The translations under genes were made by a program, and so were the position numbers. Below, one piece after another: positions 37,817-46,180 of a stretch of DNA of 64,000 nucleotides (position 1 is the stretch's first letter; each line of letters starts with the position of its first letter). This stretch comes from Castellaniella sp. GTDB lineage: Bacteria; Pseudomonadota; Gammaproteobacteria; Burkholderiales; Burkholderiaceae_B. The stretch spans positions 62,001 to 126,000 of the forward strand of contig NZ_SCQN01000044.1 of assembly GCF_004321985.1 (NCBI RefSeq), in the 5' to 3' direction. The notes beneath the pieces were generated by a model, which made no database searches, was not told where the DNA came from, and worked only from the letters and a program-made list of their open reading frames with translations.

Positions 37817-37952
37817 TGTGGACTACTGTCACCTCATTCACCGAGTTTCCGCCCACGCCGGTCAGTGGCCCAACCACTGACCTGAGGTTGGCTGTTCGCT
37901 TGAATCTGTATCGGGAAAACCCTTGTTGTGTCAGCCGTTTGCTCAAACTATG

Positions 37953-37975
37953 CTGACTTGCATATAAGTAAGTCA
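37953..37975 (+). promoter_or_regulatory. Likely TetR operator ahead of the SDR-led catabolic operon
   Basis: CTGACTTGC (37953-37961) begins an imperfect palindrome with outer arms TGACTT (37954-37959) and AAGTCA (37970-37975). It lies 11-33 bases before the SDR start. The same nonamer is found ahead of the TetR gene at 36950. Position, symmetry and recurrence fit a TetR site. Confidence 0.6.
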
Positions 37976-37985
37976 ACGTTCTTGG

Positions 37986-38771
37986 ATGCAAATGCCAAAC
38001 ATGCGCAACTTGGAAGGGAAGGTCGCTCTCGTCACCGGAGCGGCAGCAGGCATAGGGCGCGCCATCGCCGTCCGGCTGGCGCAGGACGGGGCGGATCTGG
38101 CCCTTTTCGACATCAACGAAGAAGGCGCGCATCGCACGGCGGCCATGGTGCGGGCCGAGGGCCGCACCTGTGAAGTCGTGCGCGGCGATGTGGGCGACTA
38201 TCAGCAGGTCCGGCAGGCCGTCGACGCATTCGTCAAATCGTTCGGCACCATCGATGTCGCCGTCCACAACGCGGGGATCACCCGGGTGGGCAAGGTGGTC
38301 GAGACTTCGGTGGAGGATTTCCACGCCGTGTTCCGCGTCAACGTGGACGGCGTCTTCTACGGGTGCAAGGCCGTGGTTCCGCACATGCTCCGGCAGGGTG
38401 GCGGAAAGATCATCAACACCTCGTCCTGGCTTGGCAAGGTCGGCAAGTCGAACTACGGCGCGTATTGCGCGTCGAAGGCGGCCATCATCGGCCTGACGCA
38501 GTCGCTCGCCATGGAGGTGGCCCGCCAGAAGGTCAATGTCAACGCCGTGTGTCCGGGGGTCATCGTCGACACCGTCATGCGGGACGAGGCGGATGCGGCC
38601 TCGATCCGGCAGGGTTTGCGAACGGCGAAGCAGCGAGAAGGCGAGATACCGATCGGTCGGGTCGGATTGCCCAATGACGTCGCGCGACTGGTGTCGTTTC
38701 TCGCTTCGGATCAGGCTGATTACATGACCGGCCAGGCGCTGAATGTCACCGGTGGATTGTGGCTGTTGTGA
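37986..38771 (+). CDS. SDR-family oxidoreductase
   Basis: A 261-residue classical short-chain dehydrogenase. The cofactor motif TGAAAGIG lies near residues 17-24, HNAG stands in place of the usual NNAG, and the catalytic region reads NTSSWLGK with YCASK following. Ser, Tyr and Lys are all present. Three ATG codons (37986, 37992, 38001) lie within 16 bases and none has a strong ribosome-binding site. It opens the second catabolic operon; a crotonase follows after 12 bases. A 3-hydroxyacyl-CoA dehydrogenase role is plausible. Confidence 0.9.
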   Translation: MQMPNMRNLEGKVALVTGAAAGIGRAIAVRLAQDGADLALFDINEEGAHRTAAMVRAEGRTCEVVRGDVGDYQQVRQAVDAFVKSFGTIDVAVHNAGITRVGKVVETSVEDFHAVFRVNVDGVFYGCKAVVPHMLRQGGGKIINTSSWLGKVGKSNYGAYCASKAAIIGLTQSLAMEVARQKVNVNAVCPGVIVDTVMRDEADAASIRQGLRTAKQREGEIPIGRVGLPNDVARLVSFLASDQADYMTGQALNVTGGLWLL

Positions 38772-38783
38772 GGGAGATGGGAG

Positions 38784-39575
38784 ATGACAGAGGTCAGCAA
38801 GCAGATCGAATGCAATGTGGCCGAGGGCGTGGCCACAATCACCTTGAACAATCCGCCCTTGAATGTCGTCACGCTGGGGATGTCCCGGGAGCTGGATCGG
38901 GTGTTGCCCGCCCTGGCCGTGGATTCTGATGTTCGCGTGCTCATTCTGACGGGGAAGGGGGAGCGGGCATTCTGTGCCGGTTCCGACATCAGCGAGTTTC
39001 CGAAGATGCTGGGTCGCGGGAAGATCGTCCCGATGAAACTCGACTTTGAAAATCGGGTTTACGGGCAGGTGGCGAAGTTCCCAAAGCCCACGATTGCGGC
39101 GGTTTCCGGTCTGGCCTATGGAGGTGGCCTTGAACTGGCGGTTTGCTGCGATTTCATCGTCATCGAGGAAACCACCCGTCTCGGACTGCCAGAAATCAAG
39201 CTTGGCGTATTTCCGGGCAGCGGCGGCACGGTTCGTGTCACCCGGAGGATTGGCGCGAGTCGAGCCAAGGAGATGATGTTTTACGGCGAACCTATCGATG
39301 CGCCCACAGCCCTTCTTTGGGGGCTGGTGAATCGAGTGGTCCCGGTTGGCCAGAGCCGGGACGCAGCGCTGGCAATGGCGCGGGGCCTGGCTGACCAGCC
39401 AAATCTGGCACTGCAGTTATGCAAGGCCGCGATCGCCTTGTCGTATGAACTGCCCGAAGACGAAGCCATCCGCCGCACCATGGATCTGAGCGACAGCGTA
39501 TTTGATACGGAGGATTGTCGTGAAGGCGTCAGGGCGTTCTTTGCAAAGGAGAAGCCCCGTTTCAGGCATCGATGA
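38784..39575 (+). CDS. Enoyl-CoA hydratase/isomerase (crotonase family)
   Basis: A 263-residue crotonase. Oxyanion-hole elements are FCAGSDISEFPK and GLAYGGGLELAVC. Both hydratase glutamates seem to be present (GGGLE and GLPEIKLG). It should hydrate an enoyl-CoA, with the preceding SDR taking the next oxidation. It sits between the SDR gene and a sugar-type ABC transporter, an unusual company. It is only distantly similar by eye to the crotonases at 26119 and 45265. Confidence 0.93.
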   Translation: MTEVSKQIECNVAEGVATITLNNPPLNVVTLGMSRELDRVLPALAVDSDVRVLILTGKGERAFCAGSDISEFPKMLGRGKIVPMKLDFENRVYGQVAKFPKPTIAAVSGLAYGGGLELAVCCDFIVIEETTRLGLPEIKLGVFPGSGGTVRVTRRIGASRAKEMMFYGEPIDAPTALLWGLVNRVVPVGQSRDAALAMARGLADQPNLALQLCKAAIALSYELPEDEAIRRTMDLSDSVFDTEDCREGVRAFFAKEKPRFRHR

Positions 39576-39653
39576 ACAGGCCTGGGGGCATCTGGCATGT
39601 TTTGAGTAGCGAAGCACATGAAGTGTTCGAGAAACCAAAGTCGGAGACAGGAC

Positions 39654-40934
39654 ATGAAACAAGCACACAACACAACGGGCAGGTTCCGGGCATCGGCTGC
39701 GGCGCTTTGCGTTTGCGCTGCAACGGCATTTGCGGCAGCCACACCGGCACAGGCCAAGGGCGGAGCGGTCAACGTCATGCTGTTCGCGGGGCCGATCGCC
39801 AGCTTCACGCAGCAGAATCTGCCGGAATTCGAGAAGGCGAGCGGCATCAAGGTGAACCTGACGATCATTGGCGGCGAGGTCATCAACAACAAGACATCGA
39901 CAGAGCTGCTCGGATCGGGTACTTCGTTCGACGTCATCAGCATTCGCGGTGATTCGATGCCGTTCTATGGCACCAAAGGCGTGTTGGCAGATGTCACGCC
40001 TTACCTGAAGGATGCCAAGCTGACACCAGCCGACTACGACATCAAGAGCATCCCCGATGCGCTCATGAATTTCTATCGCTGGAACAACAAGCAGGTCGGA
40101 ATGCCTTGGCAGGTCGCGTCCTATATCACATACTACCGCAAGGATCTGCTCCAGGCGGCTGGTCTGACGCATCCGCCCAAGACGGCCGATGAGTACCGCA
40201 GCTATGCGCAAAAACTCAATGCGCCACCCAAGGTCTACGGGACCGGCCTGACGATGCAAAAGAGCCATAACCTCACGTCAGAGTACTTCCAGTGGCTGTC
40301 CACGTTCGGCGGTGGTGTGATCGATGCCAATGGCAAGGTGATTCTCGACAGCCCCGAGGCACGCCAGGCACTTGAGTACTACGTCAGTCTGCGCAAATTC
40401 GCCCCCGAAGACGTGACGAACTGGGCGTACGAGCGGCTCACGACTGGCCTCTCGCAAGGTGAGGTCGCCATGGCAGTGCAGTGGACCGACACGGCCGCCG
40501 TCATGCTGGAGCCCAAGCAGTCGAAGGTGGCAGGCAAGATGGCATTCGCCGCCGCACCGGTTGCCAAGGTGCCGGCTGCCGTGATCGGCGGCTGGGGCCT
40601 CACCATCCCGGCGAGCTCGCGCAACAAGGAAGATGCCTTCAGGTTCATCCGCTGGGCCACTGGCCCTGCAATGTCCCGAAAGGTCGCAGACCTTGGTGGT
40701 ACGCCGTTCCGCACGAATCTGTTGAGGGACAAGGACCTGTCGGCGAAATTCCCGTGGTTCAACGCGCAGGCTGATGCCGAAGAAGTCGCCATGCCGCGTC
40801 CGCGCACGCCGGCCTGGCCCGCGATCGACGACGCCATGTCCACGATCCTCGCACGTGTCGTGACGGGGGGGCTGACGGTTGAGCAGGGCGTCACGCAGAT
40901 GGCCGCCGCCGCCAAGAAGCAGATCGGCAACTGA
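39654..40934 (+). CDS. ABC transporter solute-binding protein, family 1 (CUT1 type)
   Basis: A 426-residue extracellular binding protein of the sugar/polyol SBP family 1. A Sec signal peptide covers about the first 34 residues, with an AQA-K cleavage site. Family landmarks are VNVMLFAGPIASFTQQNLPEFEKASGIKV-like opening strands, MPWQVASYITYYRKDLL, and the Trp-rich FIRWATGP region. ATG 39654 has GGAGACAGGAC before it and is preferred over 39618. It leads the transporter set. Family members bind oligosaccharides, polyols or glycerol phosphates; CoA enzymes around it hint at an acid instead. Confidence 0.92.
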   Translation: MKQAHNTTGRFRASAAALCVCAATAFAAATPAQAKGGAVNVMLFAGPIASFTQQNLPEFEKASGIKVNLTIIGGEVINNKTSTELLGSGTSFDVISIRGDSMPFYGTKGVLADVTPYLKDAKLTPADYDIKSIPDALMNFYRWNNKQVGMPWQVASYITYYRKDLLQAAGLTHPPKTADEYRSYAQKLNAPPKVYGTGLTMQKSHNLTSEYFQWLSTFGGGVIDANGKVILDSPEARQALEYYVSLRKFAPEDVTNWAYERLTTGLSQGEVAMAVQWTDTAAVMLEPKQSKVAGKMAFAAAPVAKVPAAVIGGWGLTIPASSRNKEDAFRFIRWATGPAMSRKVADLGGTPFRTNLLRDKDLSAKFPWFNAQADAEEVAMPRPRTPAWPAIDDAMSTILARVVTGGLTVEQGVTQMAAAAKKQIGN

Positions 40935-41014
40935 GCCACGCACATGCCGAAGCAGGTCCGGGCTCCCCGGATCAGCTTCGGTGAACAACCCGCCCTTCAA
41001 TGGAGAAAAGGCTT

Positions 41015-41914
41015 ATGCACGACGCCGGCATCGAACACAAGCCACAGTGGCGTCGGCGGGTGTTTCCCTATGTGCTCATCCTTCCGGGCCTCATCTACAT
41101 CGCCGTCACGACGCTGGTGCCGCTCGTCTATTCGTTCTGGACGAGCTTGACGTTCAATCGGGCGACATCGGTGCGTCCACCGCATTTCAACGGCATCCAG
41201 AATTACATCGACGTGCTGAGCGATCCCAGCTTCTGGAATGCGCTCAAGGTCACTGCGATCTATACCGGGACGACGGTCGTGGCCGAGATGATCCTGGGCA
41301 CGGCCATTGCGCTGCTCCTCATCAAGCTCACACGCGGCCGCAAGCTGGTGCGGCTGCTGCTCATCATTCCGTTCAGTGTGCCGCCGGTAGTGATCGGGCT
41401 CATGTACCTGCTGATCATGGACCGCAGCTATGGCATTCTCAATTATCTGCTCAGCCTTGTGGGCATGGGACCCGTTTCGTGGCTCAGCAGTCCGGATATC
41501 GCCATCTGGTCGATCATAGGTGTGGACCTGTGGCAATGGACCCCATTCGTCATCATCTCGGCGGTTGCGGCGCTCGAATCCATGCCGGGCGACGTGATCG
41601 ATGCTGCGTCGATCGACGGCGCCAGCTCGATGCAGATGGTGCGCTGGGTCATTCTGCCGCTCATCAAGCCGGTCCTGCTCGTCGTAGCGTTGACGCGTGC
41701 GCTGACGTCGCTCAAGGTCTTCGACGTGATCTTCGTCCTGACCAATGGCGGTCCGGGCAGCGCCACCGAGACGCTCAGCTACATGGTTTATGTGGATGCT
41801 TTCCAGCGTTTCGATTTTGGCCGTGGCGCGGCCGTTTCCTGGCTGCTCATCCTGATCGCAATGGTCGTTGCGATCCCCATGGTGCGCTCGGTGCTGCGCA
41901 GCGACGTTGCGTGA
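41015..41914 (+). CDS. CUT1-type ABC transporter permease (MalF/UgpA-like)
   Basis: A 299-residue inner-membrane permease with about six helices. The opening VFPYVLILPGLIYIAVTTLV is characteristic, and the EAA loop reads AASIDGASSMQMVRWVILPLIKP. ATG 41015 is chosen because GGAGAAAAGG lies just before it; ATG 41000 is in frame too. It is followed after 45 bases by the second permease. Confidence 0.93.
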   Translation: MHDAGIEHKPQWRRRVFPYVLILPGLIYIAVTTLVPLVYSFWTSLTFNRATSVRPPHFNGIQNYIDVLSDPSFWNALKVTAIYTGTTVVAEMILGTAIALLLIKLTRGRKLVRLLLIIPFSVPPVVIGLMYLLIMDRSYGILNYLLSLVGMGPVSWLSSPDIAIWSIIGVDLWQWTPFVIISAVAALESMPGDVIDAASIDGASSMQMVRWVILPLIKPVLLVVALTRALTSLKVFDVIFVLTNGGPGSATETLSYMVYVDAFQRFDFGRGAAVSWLLILIAMVVAIPMVRSVLRSDVA

Positions 41915-41959
41915 GCGGGGAGATCCAACTGCAAATGAACGATTCCAAAAGGTGTGCCG

Positions 41960-42832
41960 ATGCTAGCCGGTAGCTTGAAGGCCTTTCGACGCAGGGTTCC
42001 CCTCATCGTGATCTGCATCGCGCTGGTGTTTTCGCTCGCGCCGGTCGTCTGGTTTTTGCTCACGTCGCTCAAGGACCGCAGCGAGACCTTCCAGATCCCA
42101 CCTGCGTGGTTCTTCACCCCCACGCTGGACCACTACAAGAACGTGATGGGGTTTGGCGGCAAGCTCACGTCTTTGTACCAGGCGGGCAGGATCGACAACT
42201 TCTTTGACGCCGCGGTAAACAGCATCGTGATCGCGGTGGGTTCCACGCTGTTGTCCACCTTCCTTGGCACCATCGCCGCGTTCGGTTTTGCGCGATTTCG
42301 CATCAAATGGGAGAACGCGCTCCTGGCGGCGTATCTGCTGATCCGCATGGTGCCGGCGGTCTCCCTGGTGCTGCCGCTCTATCGCCTGTTCGGGTTCCTC
42401 GGGCTGAACGACACCTATACCGGAATGATCATCGCGGAGAGCACCTTCCAGGTTCCTTTCGTCGTCTGGATGATGACTGGCTTCATCCGGCAGGTGCCGG
42501 CGTCGCTCGAGGAAAGCGGCATGATAGACGGGTTGGGACGGTTCGGTGCCATGATGCGGATCACGTTGCCGCTCATCAGTTCGGGTCTGTTCGCGACGGT
42601 GGTCTTCAACTTCGTGCAGGCCTGGAATGATTTCCTGTACCCGCTGGTCCTGACGTCGCAGCATACGCAGACGCTCCCTGTCACGATCATCGGGTTTATT
42701 GCGGACGGCAACATTTTCTGGGGTGAGATGGCGGCTGCCGGCATCCTGGTGGTGTTGCCGGTCCTCCTGTTTTCCATGCTGGCCCAGCGCTATGTGCTGG
42801 CAGGCGCCACGGCTGGCGCCGTCAAGGGCTAG
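41960..42832 (+). CDS. CUT1-type ABC transporter permease (MalG/UgpE-like)
   Basis: A 290-residue partner permease. Its helices are typical of MalG-like proteins, and the EAA loop reads EESGMIDGLGRFGAMMRITLPL with the following NFVQAWNDFLYPLVL motif. ATG 41960 has AAAGGTG upstream; an in-frame GTG at 41954 is also possible. With the preceding permease it would form the channel. The CoA-transferase gene follows after 22 bases, before the ATPase. Confidence 0.93.
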   Translation: MLAGSLKAFRRRVPLIVICIALVFSLAPVVWFLLTSLKDRSETFQIPPAWFFTPTLDHYKNVMGFGGKLTSLYQAGRIDNFFDAAVNSIVIAVGSTLLSTFLGTIAAFGFARFRIKWENALLAAYLLIRMVPAVSLVLPLYRLFGFLGLNDTYTGMIIAESTFQVPFVVWMMTGFIRQVPASLEESGMIDGLGRFGAMMRITLPLISSGLFATVVFNFVQAWNDFLYPLVLTSQHTQTLPVTIIGFIADGNIFWGEMAAAGILVVLPVLLFSMLAQRYVLAGATAGAVKG

Positions 42833-42854
42833 GGCCCCGGGAGCAAATGCAGAC

Positions 42855-44066
42855 ATGAGCACAACGAAATCACACGACGTCACGACGCATGCCGCAGCCC
42901 CGGACACCCGGCCGCTAGTCGGCGTGCGCGTGATCGATTTCACGCAGGTTCTCGCCGGGCCTTATTGCACGAGGTTGCTGGCGGACATGGGGGCCGAGGT
43001 GATCAAGGTCGAACCCCCGGCAGGAGACCCGTCGCGGGTGCTGCCACCGCAGTTGGGTCCCGGCCATAGCGGCTATTTCGCCTGGTTGAACGCGGGTAAG
43101 AAAAGCATCGTGGCCGACCTGCGCAACGAGGCGGACGTGGCGCAGTTGCGTGATCTGATCGCGCAAGCAGACGTGGTGGTCGAAAACATGCGCCCCGGCA
43201 GCTTGGCCGCAAAGGGCCTGGGGTTCGAGGACCTGCACAAGCTGAACCCGCGACTCGTCATGTGTTCGATTTCCGCGTTCGGAAATAGTGGTGCGATGGC
43301 CGGGCAAGCAGGGCAGGGCATCATCGCTGAGGGGATGGCCGGCGTGATCGACATGAATGGCGAGGCAGGTGGCCAGCCGCTGCCGTTGGGCGTTTCACTG
43401 GCCGATGTGTCTTCCGGGATCCACGCGTACGGGGCTATCGTGACGGCGCTTTACAAGAAGCTGAGCCAGGACAGCGCCGGCGAATACATCGATATCTCGC
43501 TGTTTGATTCGTGCCTGCCCTATCACGATATTGCGCTCATGCAGGTCTGCGTCGGAAGCGGGAAAGTCAATCCGACGCGCAACGGTAACGAGCACCCGCA
43601 GGTGGTTCCCTACGGGGTCTACGAGGCACCCGACGCGGCATTCGTGCTTGCCGCTGGCACCGAAGTGCTGTGGGGCCGCCTCAGCCGGCTGCTGGACGAT
43701 GCCCTGGGGGCCAGCACCGAAGATCTCAGTACCAATGCGCAGCGGATCAAGGCCCATGGCATCGTGCGCCAGCGCGTTGAAGCCTGGTCAAGAGGCCTGG
43801 GATCGGCCCGCAGGACAATCGAGGCGCTGAAGGCTGCAGGCATTCCGGCAGGTCCGGTGGAACCAGTCAGGAATGTACCCAGCAGCGAGCTGGCCCGCTC
43901 GCGCCGTTCATTCGTCAGCATGGAAGACCCGGTCATGGGTCGGATCAGCATTCCCGCCACACCCTTCCGATTTTCTGACACGAATACCGAGCCGCGCAAA
44001 CGCGCGCCGGGATTGGGGGAACACACGGCCGAGATCGCGGCAACGCTCGCGCAGACAAAAGCATGA
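42855..44066 (+). CDS. Class III CoA-transferase (CaiB/BaiF/formyl-CoA transferase family)
   Basis: A 403-residue CaiB-type CoA-transferase. The N-terminal motif is present (VRVIDFTQVLAGPYCTRLLA, then AEVIKVEPPAGDPSR). The catalytic aspartate is expected in LGVSLADVSSG, at about residue 184. It moves CoA between a donor thioester and a carboxylic acid through mixed anhydrides. ATG 42855 starts 22 bases after the second permease; open sequence upstream overlaps that gene. Its place inside a transporter operon suggests that the imported compound, or its first product, is activated by CoA. Confidence 0.94.
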   Translation: MSTTKSHDVTTHAAAPDTRPLVGVRVIDFTQVLAGPYCTRLLADMGAEVIKVEPPAGDPSRVLPPQLGPGHSGYFAWLNAGKKSIVADLRNEADVAQLRDLIAQADVVVENMRPGSLAAKGLGFEDLHKLNPRLVMCSISAFGNSGAMAGQAGQGIIAEGMAGVIDMNGEAGGQPLPLGVSLADVSSGIHAYGAIVTALYKKLSQDSAGEYIDISLFDSCLPYHDIALMQVCVGSGKVNPTRNGNEHPQVVPYGVYEAPDAAFVLAAGTEVLWGRLSRLLDDALGASTEDLSTNAQRIKAHGIVRQRVEAWSRGLGSARRTIEALKAAGIPAGPVEPVRNVPSSELARSRRSFVSMEDPVMGRISIPATPFRFSDTNTEPRKRAPGLGEHTAEIAATLAQTKA

Positions 44067-44135
44067 CTGGGGAGACGCGATTGCGTGATGCCCGGCTGCG
44101 GTTCGATGGTTTATTCAGATTTCAGGTGAGAGTTC

Positions 44136-45251
44136 ATGGCGATCGTTGAATTGAGACATGTCGGCAAGCGCTACCCGGGGAGTACATCGCTGGCCGTCGA
44201 AGATTTCAACCTGGTGACGCAGGACGGCGAATTCGTCGTCCTCGTGGGGCCTTCCGGGTGCGGCAAATCGACGACCATGCGCATGATCGCGGGTCTGGAG
44301 GACCATACGCACGGCGACATCCTCATTGATGGGGTGAACGTCAACGGCGTCGAGCCGAAGGATCGCGATATTGCGATGGTGTTCCAGAGCTATGCGCTGT
44401 ACCCGCACATGAGCGTGCGCGAGAACATGGGGTTCTCGCTCAAGCTGAAGAAATTCGGCAAGACCGACATCCTGGAGCGCGTGGAAAAAGTCGCTCGGAT
44501 TCTCGGAATCGAGAAGCTGCTGGAGCGCAAGCCACGCGAACTCTCCGGGGGGCAGCGTCAGCGCGTCGCGCTCGGGCGGGCCATCGTGCGGCAGCCGCAG
44601 GTCTTTCTGATGGACGAGCCGCTTTCCAATCTGGATGCGAAGCTGCGTGTGGACATGCGTGCAGAGATCATCAAGCTGCACCGGACCCTGGGCGTCACCA
44701 CCTTCTATGTGACGCACGACCAGACCGAGGCGATGACCATGGGACAACGCGTCGCAGTAATGCGCGATGGCCTGGTCCAGCAGATCGATACGCCGAATAA
44801 TCTGTACCAGAGGCCCGCCAATCGGTTCGTTGCAGGCTTCATCGGGACACCCTCCATGAACTTTCTGGAAGCGACGCTGGACGGCGACCGCGTGGTCGGC
44901 GAGAACTTTTCACTCGTCCTGGACGAGACCGGTTGTGCCGCCGCCAGGGATCATGCGCAGATCTGCGTCGGAATACGCCCCGAGCACCTGCACCTGTCGC
45001 GGCGGGACGATCATTCCTGCCGTCTGACTGGCACCGTCGAGGTCATCGAGCCTCTGGGCGCCTTCACCTTGATGCAGGTACGGGTTGGAAAGACCGTGAT
45101 GACGGCGCAGATCGAGCCCGGCCGTCGGGTCGCGATGGGCGACGCGGTGGCTGTTGCCTGCAGCGCCGACAAACTGTATCTGTTCGACACGAAGGACAAC
45201 CTGCTCCTGAAGGGCATCGATCTTCAGGAGGATTCAGACCTGCCGTGGTGA
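44136..45251 (+). CDS. CUT1-type ABC transporter ATPase (MalK/UgpC-like)
   Basis: A 371-residue ATPase. Walker A (GPSGCGKST) is at about residues 38-46, the signature [18 protein letters not shown] and Walker B MDEPLSNLDAKLR follow. The C-terminal third is the MalK-type regulatory region with OB folds (ICVGIRPEHLHLS). It completes the importer after an intervening CoA-transferase gene and a 69-base gap. It converges on the crotonase at 45265. Confidence 0.95.
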   Translation: MAIVELRHVGKRYPGSTSLAVEDFNLVTQDGEFVVLVGPSGCGKSTTMRMIAGLEDHTHGDILIDGVNVNGVEPKDRDIAMVFQSYALYPHMSVRENMGFSLKLKKFGKTDILERVEKVARILGIEKLLERKPRELSGGQRQRVALGRAIVRQPQVFLMDEPLSNLDAKLRVDMRAEIIKLHRTLGVTTFYVTHDQTEAMTMGQRVAVMRDGLVQQIDTPNNLYQRPANRFVAGFIGTPSMNFLEATLDGDRVVGENFSLVLDETGCAAARDHAQICVGIRPEHLHLSRRDDHSCRLTGTVEVIEPLGAFTLMQVRVGKTVMTAQIEPGRRVAMGDAVAVACSADKLYLFDTKDNLLLKGIDLQEDSDLPW

Positions 45252-45264
45252 ACGCGCGGTGGGG

Positions 45265-46011
45265 CTATTTCTCGCCGCGCCGCGAGCGCATCGTGTCGAG
45301 CGCTTCAGGGCTTTCAGCGTCCTGCGCATAGACGCGATTGGCGAGCACGTCCATCACCTCGGCGTTGCGCGTCATGAGCGAGAAGTAATGCTTGACCGAG
45401 CCGACGGCACGCGTCGGCAAGGCGGCGAGCTTTTGCGCGTGGCACAGCGCTTTGTCGAGCACCGGCTGCCCGTTGCTGAGGATATCAGCGAGCCCGATGG
45501 CAACCGCCTCAGTGCCGTCGAATGGCTCGGCACCGAATGCGATGCGCCGCGCCCTGACGAGGCCGACCCGGTCCACGAGCGTGCTCAGGCCGAAGCCGGG
45601 CAGCCAGCCAAGCGACACTTCTGGCAGTCCCCAGCGCGCCTGTGGGCTGGTCACCACCAGATCGCAGGATATCGCGAGCATCAGGCCACCACCCAGTGCA
45701 AAGCCGTCTACAGCTGCGACGACCGGTTTGGACATCAACGGAATCGAGCGCACGAATGCGCCCATCTCCAGATTCAGGCGTGAAACGGCATCGCGGTCGT
45801 CGCCCGAGAATTCCTTGAGATCCGCCCCTGCGCAAAAGCCTTTGCCCGCACCTTGGATCACAATCGCCCGCACGGCTGTTTCATTGGACAGCTGCGCCAG
45901 TGTGGCGGTGAGCCCGGAGAGCAGTTCAGAGCCGAGGGCATTACGCCGCTCTGGCCGGTCAAGGGTGAGAATGGCCACGGATTCGCGCTGCTCGATTTGG
46001 ACATAATGCAT
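45265..46011 (-). CDS. Crotonase-family protein with one catalytic Glu replaced
   Basis: A 248-residue crotonase fold. The oxyanion-hole segments are FCAGADLKEFSG and GFALGGGLMLAIS. The usual first glutamate (GGGxE) is here Met, while the second (GLPEVSLGW) is kept. Such a change is known in isomerases, hydrolases and decarboxylases of the family, so a simple hydratase role is doubtful. ATG 46011 (Met-His-Tyr-Val) is chosen because AAAAGGGGGG lies upstream; the open extension to 46086 is not crotonase-like. It converges on the ATPase gene with a 13-base gap. Confidence 0.88.
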   Translation of the reverse strand: MHYVQIEQRESVAILTLDRPERRNALGSELLSGLTATLAQLSNETAVRAIVIQGAGKGFCAGADLKEFSGDDRDAVSRLNLEMGAFVRSIPLMSKPVVAAVDGFALGGGLMLAISCDLVVTSPQARWGLPEVSLGWLPGFGLSTLVDRVGLVRARRIAFGAEPFDGTEAVAIGLADILSNGQPVLDKALCHAQKLAALPTRAVGSVKHYFSLMTRNAEVMDVLANRVYAQDAESPEALDTMRSRRGEK

Positions 46012-46099
46012 AGACGGCAACCCCCCTTTTCGTTGAGTAGGGAACACCTTCTCAGGATACTGCGTCCTCAGCTTTCTCAGCATCATAAAATGGCGGCTG

Positions 46100-46114
46100 T
46101 TGATTCGAAATCAA
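46100..46114. promoter_or_regulatory. Inverted repeat between the divergent crotonase and amidase genes
   Basis: TTGATT-CGA-AATCAA is a perfect 6-base inverted repeat in the 169-base gap between the divergent starts at 46011 and 46181. It resembles an FNR box but has five central bases between TTGAT and ATCAA instead of four, so an FNR call is not supported. Confidence 0.4.
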
Positions 46115-46180
46115 ATGCAAGAGCGTTCGGGATGGAGCCAAAAGAGGCCGTGGATGCTGAGAAACCGGTGGTGGTGATCC

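Noticed and set aside
46100-46114. FNR box
   Set aside because: The half-sites TTGAT and ATCAA are five bases apart, not four, so it is kept only as an unexplained palindrome.
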